Source: Euryarchaeota archaeon UBA89 (GTDB taxonomy: Archaea; Thermoplasmatota; Poseidoniia; Poseidoniales; Thalassarchaeaceae). From it: 32,207 nucleotides of DNA. Position 1 is the first letter of the stretch. The number at the start of each line of letters is the position of its first letter. The notes under the pieces are model-generated. The model worked only from the letters and a program-made list of their open reading frames with translations, did not search any database and was not told where the DNA came from. The translations under genes were made by a program, and so were the position numbers. Location of the stretch: positions 1 to 32,207 of the forward strand of contig DAFS01000019.1 in NCBI GenBank assembly GCA_002495525.1, given 5' to 3'. Below, in pieces: positions 15,171 through 23,926 of the stretch.

Positions 15171-16343
15171 ATGGAGTTCATGGAAACAGAAGAACAAAGT
15201 ATGATTCGAGAGATGGTTCGTAGCTTTGCTGAAGAGGTATTGGCACCTACTTGTTTAGAGAGAGATAGGGCTGCAAAACCACCCTTAGATGAATGGCAAA
15301 AATTTTGTGAATATGGCTTGCAGGGCATCGCTATTCCAGAAAAATATGGAGGTAGTCCGGTTGATGATATATCCGAGTCAATAATTATTGAAGAGTTAGC
15401 AAGAGTCGACCCTTCATTTGCAGTAATGTATTGCGTCCATGTAGGGTTGTGTGCTAAAACAATAGAGATACATGGGGATGAAGATCAAAAACAAAAATAT
15501 CTTACAAGACTTGCTGGAAATGAAATAGGAGCATATTCTCTTTCCGAGGCAGGCGCCGGGACTGATGCTGCGGCTATGGTTTGTAAAGCAAAAAAGTCAG
15601 ATGATGGCAAATATTTCATTATCAATGGAGAAAAAATGTGGGTGACAAATGGGAAGAGTGCAGATATTTATGTGCTATTTGCTAAAGATGTAGATCATCC
15701 GGATTTTGGTGTTAAAAAACATGGTGGCACTACCGCATTTATCATCGATTCATCAATGGAAGGATTCAGTGTTGGGAAGAAAGAGGAGAAGTTAGGTATT
15801 AGGTCTTCAGATACATGTGTATTACTTCTTGAAAATTGTAAAGTTCCTGTTGAAAATGTCTTGAAAGGAATTGGTGAAGGTTTTCCTATTGCAATGAATG
15901 CACTTGATAATTCAAGAATAGGGATTGCAGCACAAGCATTGGGTATTGCTCAAGGAGCGTTTGAATCAGCATTGAATTATTCTCACGAAAGGCAGTCATT
16001 TGGTAAACCAATAGCGCATCATCAAAGTATTGGAAATTATCTTGCAGATATGGCAACACAAATTGAAGCCGCCAGAATGATGGTTTACAAAGCAGCATGG
16101 GCTAAACAAAGACATTACGAAGATGGCGGGAAAAGGCATACCAAAGAGGCGAGTATGGCTAAATTATTTGCAGGAGATACTGCGATGTGGGTATCGGAAA
16201 GAGCAGTACAAATACTTGGAGGATATGGGTATACAACTGATTTCCCGGTTGAAAGATTCTTCAGAGATGCCAAAATTACGCAAATATATGAAGGAACCCA
16301 AGAAGTTCAAAGGATTGTAATTAACAGGGCAATAAAACCCTAA
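15171..16343 (+). CDS. Acyl-CoA dehydrogenase
   Basis: This 390-residue FAD enzyme takes two electrons from an acyl-CoA to make the enoyl-CoA and passes them to ETF (encoded at 22216-23901). Visible features: FAD/substrate segment GAYSLSEAGAGTDAAAM, MWVTNGKSADI, GIGEGFPIAMNALDNSRIGIAAQALG, the QILGGYGYTTDFPVERFFRDAKITQIYEGT region, and the catalytic base Glu374 in IYEGT. The order and length fit a short- or medium-chain type; Glu in IYEGT favours a straight-chain substrate. I choose ATG 15171: a GGTGAG ribosome-like site is 5 bases upstream, and the family N-terminus (ETEEQSMIREMVRSF) follows directly, whereas the upstream ATG at 15090 adds residues without family likeness. It abuts the convergent HMG-CoA synthase gene. 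Confidence 0.9.
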   Translation: MEFMETEEQSMIREMVRSFAEEVLAPTCLERDRAAKPPLDEWQKFCEYGLQGIAIPEKYGGSPVDDISESIIIEELARVDPSFAVMYCVHVGLCAKTIEIHGDEDQKQKYLTRLAGNEIGAYSLSEAGAGTDAAAMVCKAKKSDDGKYFIINGEKMWVTNGKSADIYVLFAKDVDHPDFGVKKHGGTTAFIIDSSMEGFSVGKKEEKLGIRSSDTCVLLLENCKVPVENVLKGIGEGFPIAMNALDNSRIGIAAQALGIAQGAFESALNYSHERQSFGKPIAHHQSIGNYLADMATQIEAARMMVYKAAWAKQRHYEDGGKRHTKEASMAKLFAGDTAMWVSERAVQILGGYGYTTDFPVERFFRDAKITQIYEGTQEVQRIVINRAIKP

Positions 16344-17897
16344 TTATTCTAACCAGGAATACTTCCTTTGACCTTCTAGAACGTCATCTCCCCCAACAGA
16401 AACTAAAGCGAATTCATTTTTGGGAGACAAAATAGATTTCTTTGCAGTACCTCGATGAAGAGATTCGTATATTTCTTTATCAATAGGGTGTCGTTTCTCA
16501 AGTCTTTCAAATAGATTGAACCTACTAGCAATTTGTGTCCATTCAGGTTGTATTACACCTTCGAAAACTTTCGCCTTTGCACCAGAACCATAACCGCACA
16601 ATCCAATGTGCTCTCCAACCATTTTCTCGCCATCCAAATGATCTGATTCAATTGTCGACATTAAAGCTAGGAAAATTGAGCCAGTGTATTGATTTCCAAC
16701 AAGACTCGAGGCCCTCTGTGCTTTCTCAATTCTAGCTTCAACGAAATCTTTGAACATGGAAGTTTTTGAGATTAAACGACGATATTGGTCGTTTGCTTTC
16801 TCAAATTCTTCATATCCTTCTACTGAATCTTCAAAGTTTTCTGGTAATGGCTCTTCGCCGATTTCTTCAATGATTTCGTCCCATAATGGGAGATGCCTTC
16901 TATCATGCCTGAAAACATCAGGGAACATTCTTTTCCCTTGGAATGCATATGGTAAATGAACGATTATTCTTTTCCACTGTTCTGTCAGAATATCGTCATC
17001 ATCGGGATTATACCTTCCTGAACGGATAGCTTCAATTCTAAAATTGATGAATGCTTGTTTCACAGACTCAGAATAACAACGATTTGAAAATTGCCCATCA
17101 AAAACAGGGGTGTCTTTATGGATTTTCAACGTCTTAGATTCAAATAAAATATTATCTTTAAGAGACGAAAAAGGCAATACATCAAGAATTTTTTCTACTA
17201 ATCCGGATTTCCTAGGTTTTTCACCTGCTTCTTCTGCTAAATCTAGGACATTCTCGACCACTGTTTTCATATCAACCTCTCTTCTAGGTTTGAAAAAATC
17301 ATGTACAGGCATTGTTGAAACACCCCAGTTATCTGGAATTACAATTAATCTAGGATTATGACGAATTAGAATCGCCCCTCCACCCGCGCCTTGTGTATAT
17401 TCACCAGATGATTCAAGATCATACTTGGCATTATCTGCAAAAACAACAATTCCAATTCTATCTTGAGATTCTCCACCTCTAGCAACCCAATCTAGCGTAT
17501 TGTGCATGGCATCAACTGCTCCAATACAAGCAAAAGTCAAATCTACTACATCACAATGTCTGAAACAATCTTGTCCATATTGTTTTTGATATCTTTGCTC
17601 TAACATGTCCATAATGTAAGTAGCAGTAGGTTTGGCACCATCTAGAGCTGATTCTGTACCAAGATAAATTCTTCCAATATTATTTGGGTCAAGATTGTTC
17701 CTGTCTATCAATCGTGCACAGGCATTTGCGCCCATAGTGGCTGTATCTTCATGCACATCCGGAATAGCCATTGCTTTAAGCCCAAGTCCGCGATTTAATT
17801 TACCGAAATCCGCACCCCGGAATTCTGCAAAATCTTCCATATCAAAGTACAGTTTAGGAAAATGTATGGCTATATCGTCAATTCCTACCTCTGTCAT
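16344..17897 (-). CDS. Hydroxymethylglutaryl-CoA synthase (bacterial/eukaryotic style)
   Basis: HMG-CoA synthase condenses acetyl-CoA and acetoacetyl-CoA, the first committed step of mevalonate-based isoprenoid (archaeal lipid) synthesis. The 517-residue protein has GTESALDGAKP with general acid/base Glu82, the acylated Cys124 in VVDLTFACIGAVDA, a His in IIVHLPYAFQGKRM, and GSGAKAKVFEG near the C-terminus. These fit the thiolase-fold enzyme. Its length and segments such as NQYTGSIFLALMS and GLCGYGSGAKAK are more like bacterial or eukaryotic HMGS than the shorter archaeal form of about 350 residues. I place the start at ATG 17897 with GGAAGGA about 5 bases upstream; an ATG at 17927 would add 10 residues. 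It lies downstream of tyrS on the same strand, with a possible promoter in the 86-base gap. Confidence 0.9.
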   Translation of the reverse strand: MTEVGIDDIAIHFPKLYFDMEDFAEFRGADFGKLNRGLGLKAMAIPDVHEDTATMGANACARLIDRNNLDPNNIGRIYLGTESALDGAKPTATYIMDMLEQRYQKQYGQDCFRHCDVVDLTFACIGAVDAMHNTLDWVARGGESQDRIGIVVFADNAKYDLESSGEYTQGAGGGAILIRHNPRLIVIPDNWGVSTMPVHDFFKPRREVDMKTVVENVLDLAEEAGEKPRKSGLVEKILDVLPFSSLKDNILFESKTLKIHKDTPVFDGQFSNRCYSESVKQAFINFRIEAIRSGRYNPDDDDILTEQWKRIIVHLPYAFQGKRMFPDVFRHDRRHLPLWDEIIEEIGEEPLPENFEDSVEGYEEFEKANDQYRRLISKTSMFKDFVEARIEKAQRASSLVGNQYTGSIFLALMSTIESDHLDGEKMVGEHIGLCGYGSGAKAKVFEGVIQPEWTQIASRFNLFERLEKRHPIDKEIYESLHRGTAKKSILSPKNEFALVSVGGDDVLEGQRKYSWLE

Positions 17898-17983
17898 AGC
17901 AATCCTTCCAAGTTTGGCGCAAAGCAATAGGGTTATGATATCTACTGTAGAATTAGGTTTAACCTACCGATTATTAAAACACA

Positions 17984-19099
17984 TCACTGAGAGCCAGTGA
18001 TTTTATTCATATTATCTAATAATTCAGTATTATCTGAAAAATGCTCAGAAATGGGTTTCAATACATCTGCTAATCCTCTGGCTACTGCCATTTTGGCATC
18101 GAAAGGATGTACCTCACCCTTATTTATTGCTGAAATAAGGTCTTCAATATTATCCCATGAAGAAGGTGAACCGAATTCTGGTTTGGGCTCAATATTTAAT
18201 TTACCAATTCGTGGGAGAAGAACATAACGAATTATTTCATAAACAGCAGAATTTTCATTACCTATTTCAAGGAATGCTTTACGTAATTTTTTCTCTAATT
18301 TTTTTGGATTGTCATGTAGTAAAATGGCATTATTAGGATCTGACTTAGACATTTTATGATCATATGAATCCATTCGACCACTGGCTCCTTTGAGACCTGA
18401 CAACATAGGAGTGTGAATACAAGTTGCTTTAGTCCATTTATTCCTATCTGCAACCTCTCTCATATACATGTGAGCCTTTCTCTGATCCATTCCACCAAGC
18501 GCTATATCTATTTCTAATTCGAAAATGTCAGCCGATTGTAAAGCAGGATAGAAAAATGCAGATAAATCATGATCAGATGAATCTTCATCTCTACCCATTA
18601 TGCTAAATGTTCTCCTAACTCTGGATAAACTCATATTTTTTGAACATCGTAATACTCTTTCCCAGTACTTTCCAGAATCCATCATTTCAGAGGCACGTAT
18701 GAATCTCAATTGGCCAGGGCCGTCCCCTTCATCAGGAAAATCAAGTAGAACTCTGAAAACTTCAGACATATAATCAGCGGCAAGAGAAATTTTCTCCATA
18801 TCTCTTGAAAACTTATCATTTACCCATGCATGCCAGTCTGCTAATAAAACAGTAACATTGACTTTTTCAGAAAGTAAATTATCGATAGTTTCGGCTAAGA
18901 CCATCCAACCAAGATGGGCTTTTCCACTAGGCTCTAAACCAATATACGCATTCAATTGGTTACTTCCAGAATGGCTATTACCACCCGAAATTACATTTGC
19001 AACATGCCCTATGCCAACTATCTCTTCACAACCATCAAACATTCTATTGATTTTCGAACGCCCTTCATCATCAAGATTTGACAAAGGATCAGTGTTCAT
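17984..19099 (-). CDS. tyrS: Tyrosyl-tRNA synthetase (archaeal type)
   Basis: A class I aminoacyl-tRNA synthetase of 371 residues: the HIGH-equivalent is PSGKAHLGW (about 57-65), followed by FYPALQSADIFELEIDIALGG and GGMDQRKAHM (202-211), and the KMSKS loop DHKMSKSDPNN (249-253 for KMSKS). GGxDQRK and YPxxQ match archaeal TyrRS rather than TrpRS. The C-terminal end HPFDAKMAVARGLADVLKPI resembles the archaeal tRNA-binding helices. The start at ATG 19099 has GGTGAT about 5 bases upstream. It is 12 bases downstream of the DUF5611-like gene and 86 upstream of the HMG-CoA synthase gene, so the two or three genes may be cotranscribed. Confidence 0.93.
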   Translation of the reverse strand: MNTDPLSNLDDEGRSKINRMFDGCEEIVGIGHVANVISGGNSHSGSNQLNAYIGLEPSGKAHLGWMVLAETIDNLLSEKVNVTVLLADWHAWVNDKFSRDMEKISLAADYMSEVFRVLLDFPDEGDGPGQLRFIRASEMMDSGKYWERVLRCSKNMSLSRVRRTFSIMGRDEDSSDHDLSAFFYPALQSADIFELEIDIALGGMDQRKAHMYMREVADRNKWTKATCIHTPMLSGLKGASGRMDSYDHKMSKSDPNNAILLHDNPKKLEKKLRKAFLEIGNENSAVYEIIRYVLLPRIGKLNIEPKPEFGSPSSWDNIEDLISAINKGEVHPFDAKMAVARGLADVLKPISEHFSDNTELLDNMNKITGSQ

Positions 19100-19111
19100 T
19101 TAATCACCAAA

Positions 19112-19657
19112 TCATTTGAATAACTTGTTTAGTTTTTCACCACGGCCTGCTGCTTTTGTATTTTCGCCTTCTTCTAAAGCGCTTTCAATTTCAGCAATTA
19201 ATGCCTCTGCTTGAGATTTCTTCTCTTCTGTAACATTTGAAGACATTTTCATGAAATGACGCGCAGAACTAACTGCAGATTTAGCCTTGGATGATTTCTT
19301 GGCCCATTCTTTTGCTTTATCACCGCGTTGCTTTGAGTTATACCCTGTAGCTTCATCGAGGAATTGAGTCCATCTTTTACGACTGTCCTGCGCAATTTTC
19401 ATTGCTTCGGGGTCATCGAAATTCGGAGGACTGTTCTTTACGTCTATTACTAAAGCCCCGCTATCTGAAAAGCTTCCCTTAATCGAAGTCATGATATCAT
19501 GAGAACCGATAAAAGAACCATCATCATTAGCCTCCACATTCTCAAAATATTTACCAGCTAGTGCTGCTAAACCACCATCTGCATTAATTTGTTTCATCAA
19601 TCCTCGCTTAACGTCGAATCTCTCCATAAGCCTAGCGCGGAGTAATTGCTTATTCAA
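19112..19657 (-). CDS. DUF5611-like small protein upstream of tyrS
   Basis: The 181-residue protein begins with an alpha/beta part. The likely family start is MERFDVKRGLMKQI (Met11), and then come a strand-rich section (GALVIDVKNSP) and a conserved helix FLDEATGYNSKQRGDKAKEW. The motif F-L-x-x-A-T-G-Y-x-x-K-x-R matches, as I recall it, the archaeal DUF5611 family of unknown function. The last about 60 residues are Lys/Ala/Glu-rich helices of low complexity. Two starts are possible: ATG 19657 or ATG 19627 (family start); A/T boxes sit at suitable distance upstream of each. Gene order with tyrS only 12 bases away suggests a translation-related role, but that is guesswork. Confidence 0.55.
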   Translation of the reverse strand: MNKQLLRARLMERFDVKRGLMKQINADGGLAALAGKYFENVEANDDGSFIGSHDIMTSIKGSFSDSGALVIDVKNSPPNFDDPEAMKIAQDSRKRWTQFLDEATGYNSKQRGDKAKEWAKKSSKAKSAVSSARHFMKMSSNVTEEKKSQAEALIAEIESALEEGENTKAAGRGEKLNKLFK

Positions 19658-19708
19658 TACTACGAGAGAAAGATAAGCGTAGATAACAAATAAACAGGGC
19701 TAAACCTG

Positions 19709-19724
19709 TATCCGTTTTCGGATA
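19709..19724. repeat. Inverted repeat just ahead of the exported propeller gene
   Basis: TATCCG-TTTT-CGGATA forms a perfect 6-base stem with a four-T loop 3 bases before ATG 19728. Flanking GGCTA and TAGCC could add an outer pairing. It might be an operator shared with the divergent DUF5611-like gene or an RNA hairpin that covers the start codon. Chance cannot be ruled out. Confidence 0.35.
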
Positions 19725-19727
19725 GCC

Positions 19728-20942
19728 ATGACTGCGTTAAGAGCGATAGTTATTGGTCTGATGACTACTTTGGTATTCGCGTCACCAATTATTAGTGCGG
19801 AATCTGCGGTAGAACTTGACTCGATTATTCATCTAAGTGAAAGTGATTTATCGATAAAAGGAATAGCAGAAAATCCTGAGGGAAATAAGATATTAATTTT
19901 TGGAGAAGGAGGATATGCTAATATTATTTCATCAAAAAATCCTGATTCAGAAGTATTACTTGCCGCGAGTGATAACCAAACTATGAGAGATGCTGATTGG
20001 CATCCGGGAGGGGGGACGGCCCTGTTAGTTGGAGATGAAGGAATGATTCTGCGGTATGCAGCGGATGATTTCTCATTAACACAGGCTGGAGAGAAAATGA
20101 ATTTCGGACAAACAGATCTAAATTCTGTAGCATGGAATACTGCAGGTTCGTGGGCATATGTTGGAGGAGATGATGGCTGGCTATGGAGAGTTCGTGCTGA
20201 AGGAGATGGAGGATTGGAAACGCATCTGATTGAGGGTAGAGGTGAGGGCGATGTCACCGATATTGATTGTCATGACGATGTTATGCTATGTGTTATTTCA
20301 TCTGTTACTGATGGTATTGGAATTATTGATAGAAATCATATCTTAACTTGGATTGGAGGTAGCTTCTACCCTTGGAATAGTGTAATTTGTCCATCAAACT
20401 ATTACTTATCTTGTGTATCAGTATCTAGTAGTCAAGAAATAGGGGTAATTCAATTACATTCTACAATAGCTGTAGAAAGTGAATTGTCAGTTAGCACTGT
20501 GAAAGGTATTGAAGGACAATTTACTCATCTAAGTCATCAAGATGATGCAAGAGCATTAATTGTTGTAGCACCATTTGCATTACTTGAGCATGATGTTAGT
20601 AAGAATGCTACCTATCCGTGGCTAGAAAATAAAGATGCTCAAGAATTTAATATCGAAATATCTGGTGAAAGAATTATTGGAACATGGAGTATCGGTGAAA
20701 ATAGTGGATGGCTAATTACAAGTCGAGGTACCGTAATAGAATTTCACTCTACAGAGGAAGGGAGTGAAATTGGTATGATTCTTGGAGGATTTATAGGTTT
20801 CTTAATTCCTTTAACTATTGGAATGTTGATACTAACTTTAGTCTATACCGCATCTCCCAAACTCCAGTACTGGATGACAATGAAGTTTGGAAATAAACAA
20901 GAAAAAAGAGATGCAAAAAGGAAAGGAAGGAGTAAAAGATAG
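19728..20942 (+). CDS. Exported, membrane-anchored beta-propeller protein
   Basis: The 404-residue protein opens with a signal peptide (MTALRAIVIGLMTTLVFAS, then a likely cleavage after ISAES or similar) and ends with one membrane helix (about 348-370, ILGGFIGFLIPLTIGMLILT) and a basic cytoplasmic tail (KEKRDAKRKGRSKR-like). The body holds repeated strands of a propeller: GNKILIFGEGGYANII, ALLVGDEGMILRYA and WAYVGGDDGWLWRV share a G-x-x-G-x-h-h-R/I pattern, resembling YCF48- or WD40-like blades. There are no catalytic residues, so it is likely a scaffold or binding protein on the cell surface, with its propeller outside. The start is at ATG 19728; a short inverted repeat lies just before it. 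I do not recognise a named family. Confidence 0.7.
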   Translation: MTALRAIVIGLMTTLVFASPIISAESAVELDSIIHLSESDLSIKGIAENPEGNKILIFGEGGYANIISSKNPDSEVLLAASDNQTMRDADWHPGGGTALLVGDEGMILRYAADDFSLTQAGEKMNFGQTDLNSVAWNTAGSWAYVGGDDGWLWRVRAEGDGGLETHLIEGRGEGDVTDIDCHDDVMLCVISSVTDGIGIIDRNHILTWIGGSFYPWNSVICPSNYYLSCVSVSSSQEIGVIQLHSTIAVESELSVSTVKGIEGQFTHLSHQDDARALIVVAPFALLEHDVSKNATYPWLENKDAQEFNIEISGERIIGTWSIGENSGWLITSRGTVIEFHSTEEGSEIGMILGGFIGFLIPLTIGMLILTLVYTASPKLQYWMTMKFGNKQEKRDAKRKGRSKR

Positions 20943-21001
20943 GACTAGATTTTGACTGTGCTAATCAGGAACATTCATGAGGTCTCTATTGTCGCCCGCA
21001 A

Positions 21002-22183
21002 ATGAGAATTATGGTGTATGAGGCTCTAGACTTCTACGATGTTGACTCGTTATTGACTGAAGAAGAAAGAATGGTTCGAGACATGGTGCGCGATTGGGTG
21101 GATGAAGAGGTTATTCCAAACATCGAAATTGCGTGTAGAGATGGAGTATTTCCAGATGAATGGAGAGTCGCTTTAGGAGAAATGGGGGTACTAGGTGCGC
21201 CGCTCAAAGGTTACGACTGCCCCGGACTTTCATACACTGCTTATGGAGTGATTTGCAGAGAGTTAGAAAGAGGTGATAGTGGTCTCAGATCTTTTGCTAG
21301 TGTTCAAGGATCTCTTGCAATGTATCCAATTTGGGATTTCGGAAGTGAAGAGCAAAAGAATTACTACTTGCCAAAAATGGCTAGCGGCGAATGGATCGGA
21401 TGTTTTGGTCTAACTGAACCCGACTATGGATCTAACCCCGGAGATATGATTACAAAGGCAGAAGACATGGGTGATCATTATCTTCTAAATGGTGCGAAAA
21501 TGTGGATCACTAATGGTTCAATTGCTGAACTTGCGGTTGTTTGGGCAAAATTGGATGGAGTTATTCGAGGATTTATTGTTGAAAAGAATGACCCAGGATT
21601 TTCTGCTCCAGAGATGAAAGGTAAACATTCTCTGAAAGCGAGTGTAACAAGCGAATTAGTATTCCAAGATTGTAAAATTCCTAAAGATAGGATGCTTCCC
21701 GGTGTCAAAGGGTTAAGAGGGCCATTTTCTTGCTTAAATAATGCTAGATTCGGGATTTCTTGGGGTGCATTAGGTTCAGCACAGGCATGTTTTGACTCTG
21801 CTAAAGATTATGCAATGAGTAGAATACAATTTAATCATCCAATTGCATCATACCAATTAGTACAAAATAAATTATCTTGGATGCTTAGGGAAATCACAAA
21901 AGGGCAATTATTAGCATATCACTTAGGACAGAAAAAAGATGCTGGGACTTGGATTCCTGAACATATTTCATTAGCAAAAATGAATAATGTAGATATCGCT
22001 CTCGAAATAGCAAGAGTTGCAAGAGATATTCATGGCGCTAATGGGATACTCGACGAGTACCCAATTATGAGACATATGGCTAATTTAGAATCTGTAAAAA
22101 CTTATGAAGGAACTCATGATATTCACAACCTAATTATTGGAAGACATATTACTGGAATACAAGCATTCACTAGAGAAGCGTAA
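21002..22183 (+). CDS. gcdH: Glutaryl-CoA dehydrogenase
   Basis: This FAD enzyme dehydrogenates and decarboxylates glutaryl-CoA to crotonyl-CoA in lysine and tryptophan breakdown. The 393-residue sequence tracks known GCDH along its length: RELERGDSGLRSFASVQGSL (substrate carboxylate-binding Arg/Ser region), GKHSLKASVTSELVFQDCKIP, GPFSCLNNARFGISWG, and TYEGTHDIHNLIIGRHITGIQAF at the end, with catalytic base Glu369 in YEGTHD. The close end-to-end motif match makes this call more specific than for a generic acyl-CoA dehydrogenase. The gene is followed after 32 bases by etfB and then etfA, so the electron acceptor is encoded directly downstream. The start ATG 21002 is followed by another at 21011; neither has a clear ribosome site. 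Confidence 0.9.
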   Translation: MRIMVYEALDFYDVDSLLTEEERMVRDMVRDWVDEEVIPNIEIACRDGVFPDEWRVALGEMGVLGAPLKGYDCPGLSYTAYGVICRELERGDSGLRSFASVQGSLAMYPIWDFGSEEQKNYYLPKMASGEWIGCFGLTEPDYGSNPGDMITKAEDMGDHYLLNGAKMWITNGSIAELAVVWAKLDGVIRGFIVEKNDPGFSAPEMKGKHSLKASVTSELVFQDCKIPKDRMLPGVKGLRGPFSCLNNARFGISWGALGSAQACFDSAKDYAMSRIQFNHPIASYQLVQNKLSWMLREITKGQLLAYHLGQKKDAGTWIPEHISLAKMNNVDIALEIARVARDIHGANGILDEYPIMRHMANLESVKTYEGTHDIHNLIIGRHITGIQAFTREA

Positions 22184-22215
22184 AAATTAGATTAGAAATA
22201 AAATGAGGGGATAAA

Positions 22216-22971
22216 ATGAATATTGCTGTACTACTAAAACAAGTGCCAGATACAACTGCTAAAATTACAATCTCAGATGAGAAAGTTGATGAAAGTTCAG
22301 TCAGTAAATGGTCAATGAGCCCATATGATGAGTATGCTTTGGAGTCAGGACTTAAATTAAAGGAAACTAGTGGTGGAAATCTAATTGCAATTACTTGTGG
22401 TCCAGAGAGAACAAAAAAGATGCTTACTGATGCTGCTGCTGTAGGTGCAGACACTCTTGTTCATATTCCAAATGATGGCGTTACTGATAGCACTCATGTT
22501 CAAAAATTACTTGCTGCTGCTGTCAAAAGATTTGACTCCCATGTTGTGCTCTGCGGAAAACAAGCAGCAGATACTAATGGGGGATCAACAGGGCCCGGAG
22601 TTGCTGAACTAATCAATGCAGCATGCGTGACTTTGGTCTCAGAAGTAAATTTTTCGGAAGGTAAATTTACTACAATCAGACCTAGTAATTCAGGTATCGA
22701 AAAAGTTGTCGTTGATGGCCTCAGTGTTTTCGCATTTGATAAGGGTTCAACAGAACTTAGGAGACCTAATGTTAGAGGAATTATGATGGCTAAAAAGAAG
22801 CCTATTGAGTCAATTATCTCTAGCGATCTAGGAGTTAATTTAGAGGCTTCAAATGTAAAAATGAACTCTCAGAATCCCCCTCCCGAGAAACCAGCTGGAC
22901 AAAAATTTGAGGGTGCAGAGTATGTTAACGAAGTAGTATCGAAATTAAGGAATGAGGCAAACGTAATTTGA
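22216..22971 (+). CDS. etfB: Electron transfer flavoprotein beta subunit
   Basis: ETF-beta (251 residues) pairs with ETF-alpha to collect electrons from acyl-CoA dehydrogenases. Seen: MNIAVLLKQVPDTTAKI at the N-terminus, SPYDEYALESGLKLKE, and the AMP/nucleotide-binding segment VVLCGKQAADTNGGSTGPGVAE, followed by GIMMAKKKPIES, all typical of the family. Strong GAGGGG ribosome sequence lies about 6-11 bases before ATG 22216. It sits between the GCDH gene and etfA in an evident operon. Confidence 0.95.
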   Translation: MNIAVLLKQVPDTTAKITISDEKVDESSVSKWSMSPYDEYALESGLKLKETSGGNLIAITCGPERTKKMLTDAAAVGADTLVHIPNDGVTDSTHVQKLLAAAVKRFDSHVVLCGKQAADTNGGSTGPGVAELINAACVTLVSEVNFSEGKFTTIRPSNSGIEKVVVDGLSVFAFDKGSTELRRPNVRGIMMAKKKPIESIISSDLGVNLEASNVKMNSQNPPPEKPAGQKFEGAEYVNEVVSKLRNEANVI

Positions 22972-22980
22972 GGTGAAAAA

Positions 22981-23901
22981 ATGAATTTTACAATTATAGC
23001 AGAAACAAATGGTGATTCACTTCACCCAACTACATACCAACTAATTGGAGCCGCAGCCAGTATGGGTTCTAATTCAACAGTAATTTGTCCGAATGGAGTA
23101 GGCGCTACCGAGGCTGCAAAAATAAACGGTGTTGAGAAAGTAATTTCAGCGAATGGAGATTGTTTCAATATTTTCGATGGAGGAGCATGGGCCTCGGCAA
23201 TTTCATCTATGTGTGGAGAAATGATTTTAATTTCAGCATCTCCAAATGGAAGAGAGATAGGTTCTAGAATTGCTGCTAAAAAAGATATACCGATAATCCA
23301 AGATGTCGTTTCTATGACTGAAGGAATCACCGTGAGCAGACCAATTTACTCCGGTAAAGCCATGGAATCATTGACTATTTCTGGAAGCGCTGTAATTACA
23401 TTAAGGCCTAATGCATTTGAAGCAGCATTGGCAGAAAATAATGCCCCCATCAATGTCGTTGATCAATCAGCAGATGTAAGAATTGCAATTCAAGAAGCTA
23501 TTAACAAGGCGAGTGAGAGATTAGATGTTACTGAGGCAGATATTATTATTTCAGGTGGTCGAGGAATGGGGACAATTGAAAACTTCTCACATTTAGAAGA
23601 AATTGCAGATACGGTCGGTGCAGCAGTGGGAGCCAGTAGAGCAGTGGTTGATGAATGGGGAATGCCTCATAGAATGCAGGTGGGACAAACAGGAAAGACT
23701 GTGACCCCATCTCTATACATCGCAGTGGGAATCTCTGGAGCCATACAACACTTAGCAGGTATGAGGTCTAGTAAATACATATTGGCCATAAATAAAGATC
23801 CAGACGCACCTATTTTTGGTGTCGCAGATTATGGCATTGTCGCTGCATGGGAAGATGCAATACCTGCACTAAAATCAGCACTTTCAGACCTACAGTCTTA
23901 A
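22981..23901 (+). CDS. etfA: Electron transfer flavoprotein alpha subunit
   Basis: ETF-alpha (306 residues) holds the FAD that relays electrons from the dehydrogenases to ETF-quinone oxidoreductase. The N-terminal domain is variable. The C-terminal FAD domain is clear: IISGGRGMGTIENFSHLEEIADTVGAAVGASRAVVDEWG, VGQTGKTVTPSLYIAVGISGAIQHLAGM, and INKDPDAPIFGVADYGI. GAGGTGA sits about 7 bases before ATG 22981, 9 bases past etfB. The 3' neighbour starts within 5-26 bases, so the operon may continue. The ETF-quinone oxidoreductase gene is not in this window. Confidence 0.95.
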   Translation: MNFTIIAETNGDSLHPTTYQLIGAAASMGSNSTVICPNGVGATEAAKINGVEKVISANGDCFNIFDGGAWASAISSMCGEMILISASPNGREIGSRIAAKKDIPIIQDVVSMTEGITVSRPIYSGKAMESLTISGSAVITLRPNAFEAALAENNAPINVVDQSADVRIAIQEAINKASERLDVTEADIIISGGRGMGTIENFSHLEEIADTVGAAVGASRAVVDEWGMPHRMQVGQTGKTVTPSLYIAVGISGAIQHLAGMRSSKYILAINKDPDAPIFGVADYGIVAAWEDAIPALKSALSDLQS

Positions 23902-23926
23902 TTCGTTGCAATGCGTTGAAATTAAG

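Noticed and set aside
20991..20998. Octamer GTCGCCCG shared with position 28930 upstream of L44e
   Set aside because: Only two copies at different distances from their genes (4 versus 29 bases); likely chance.
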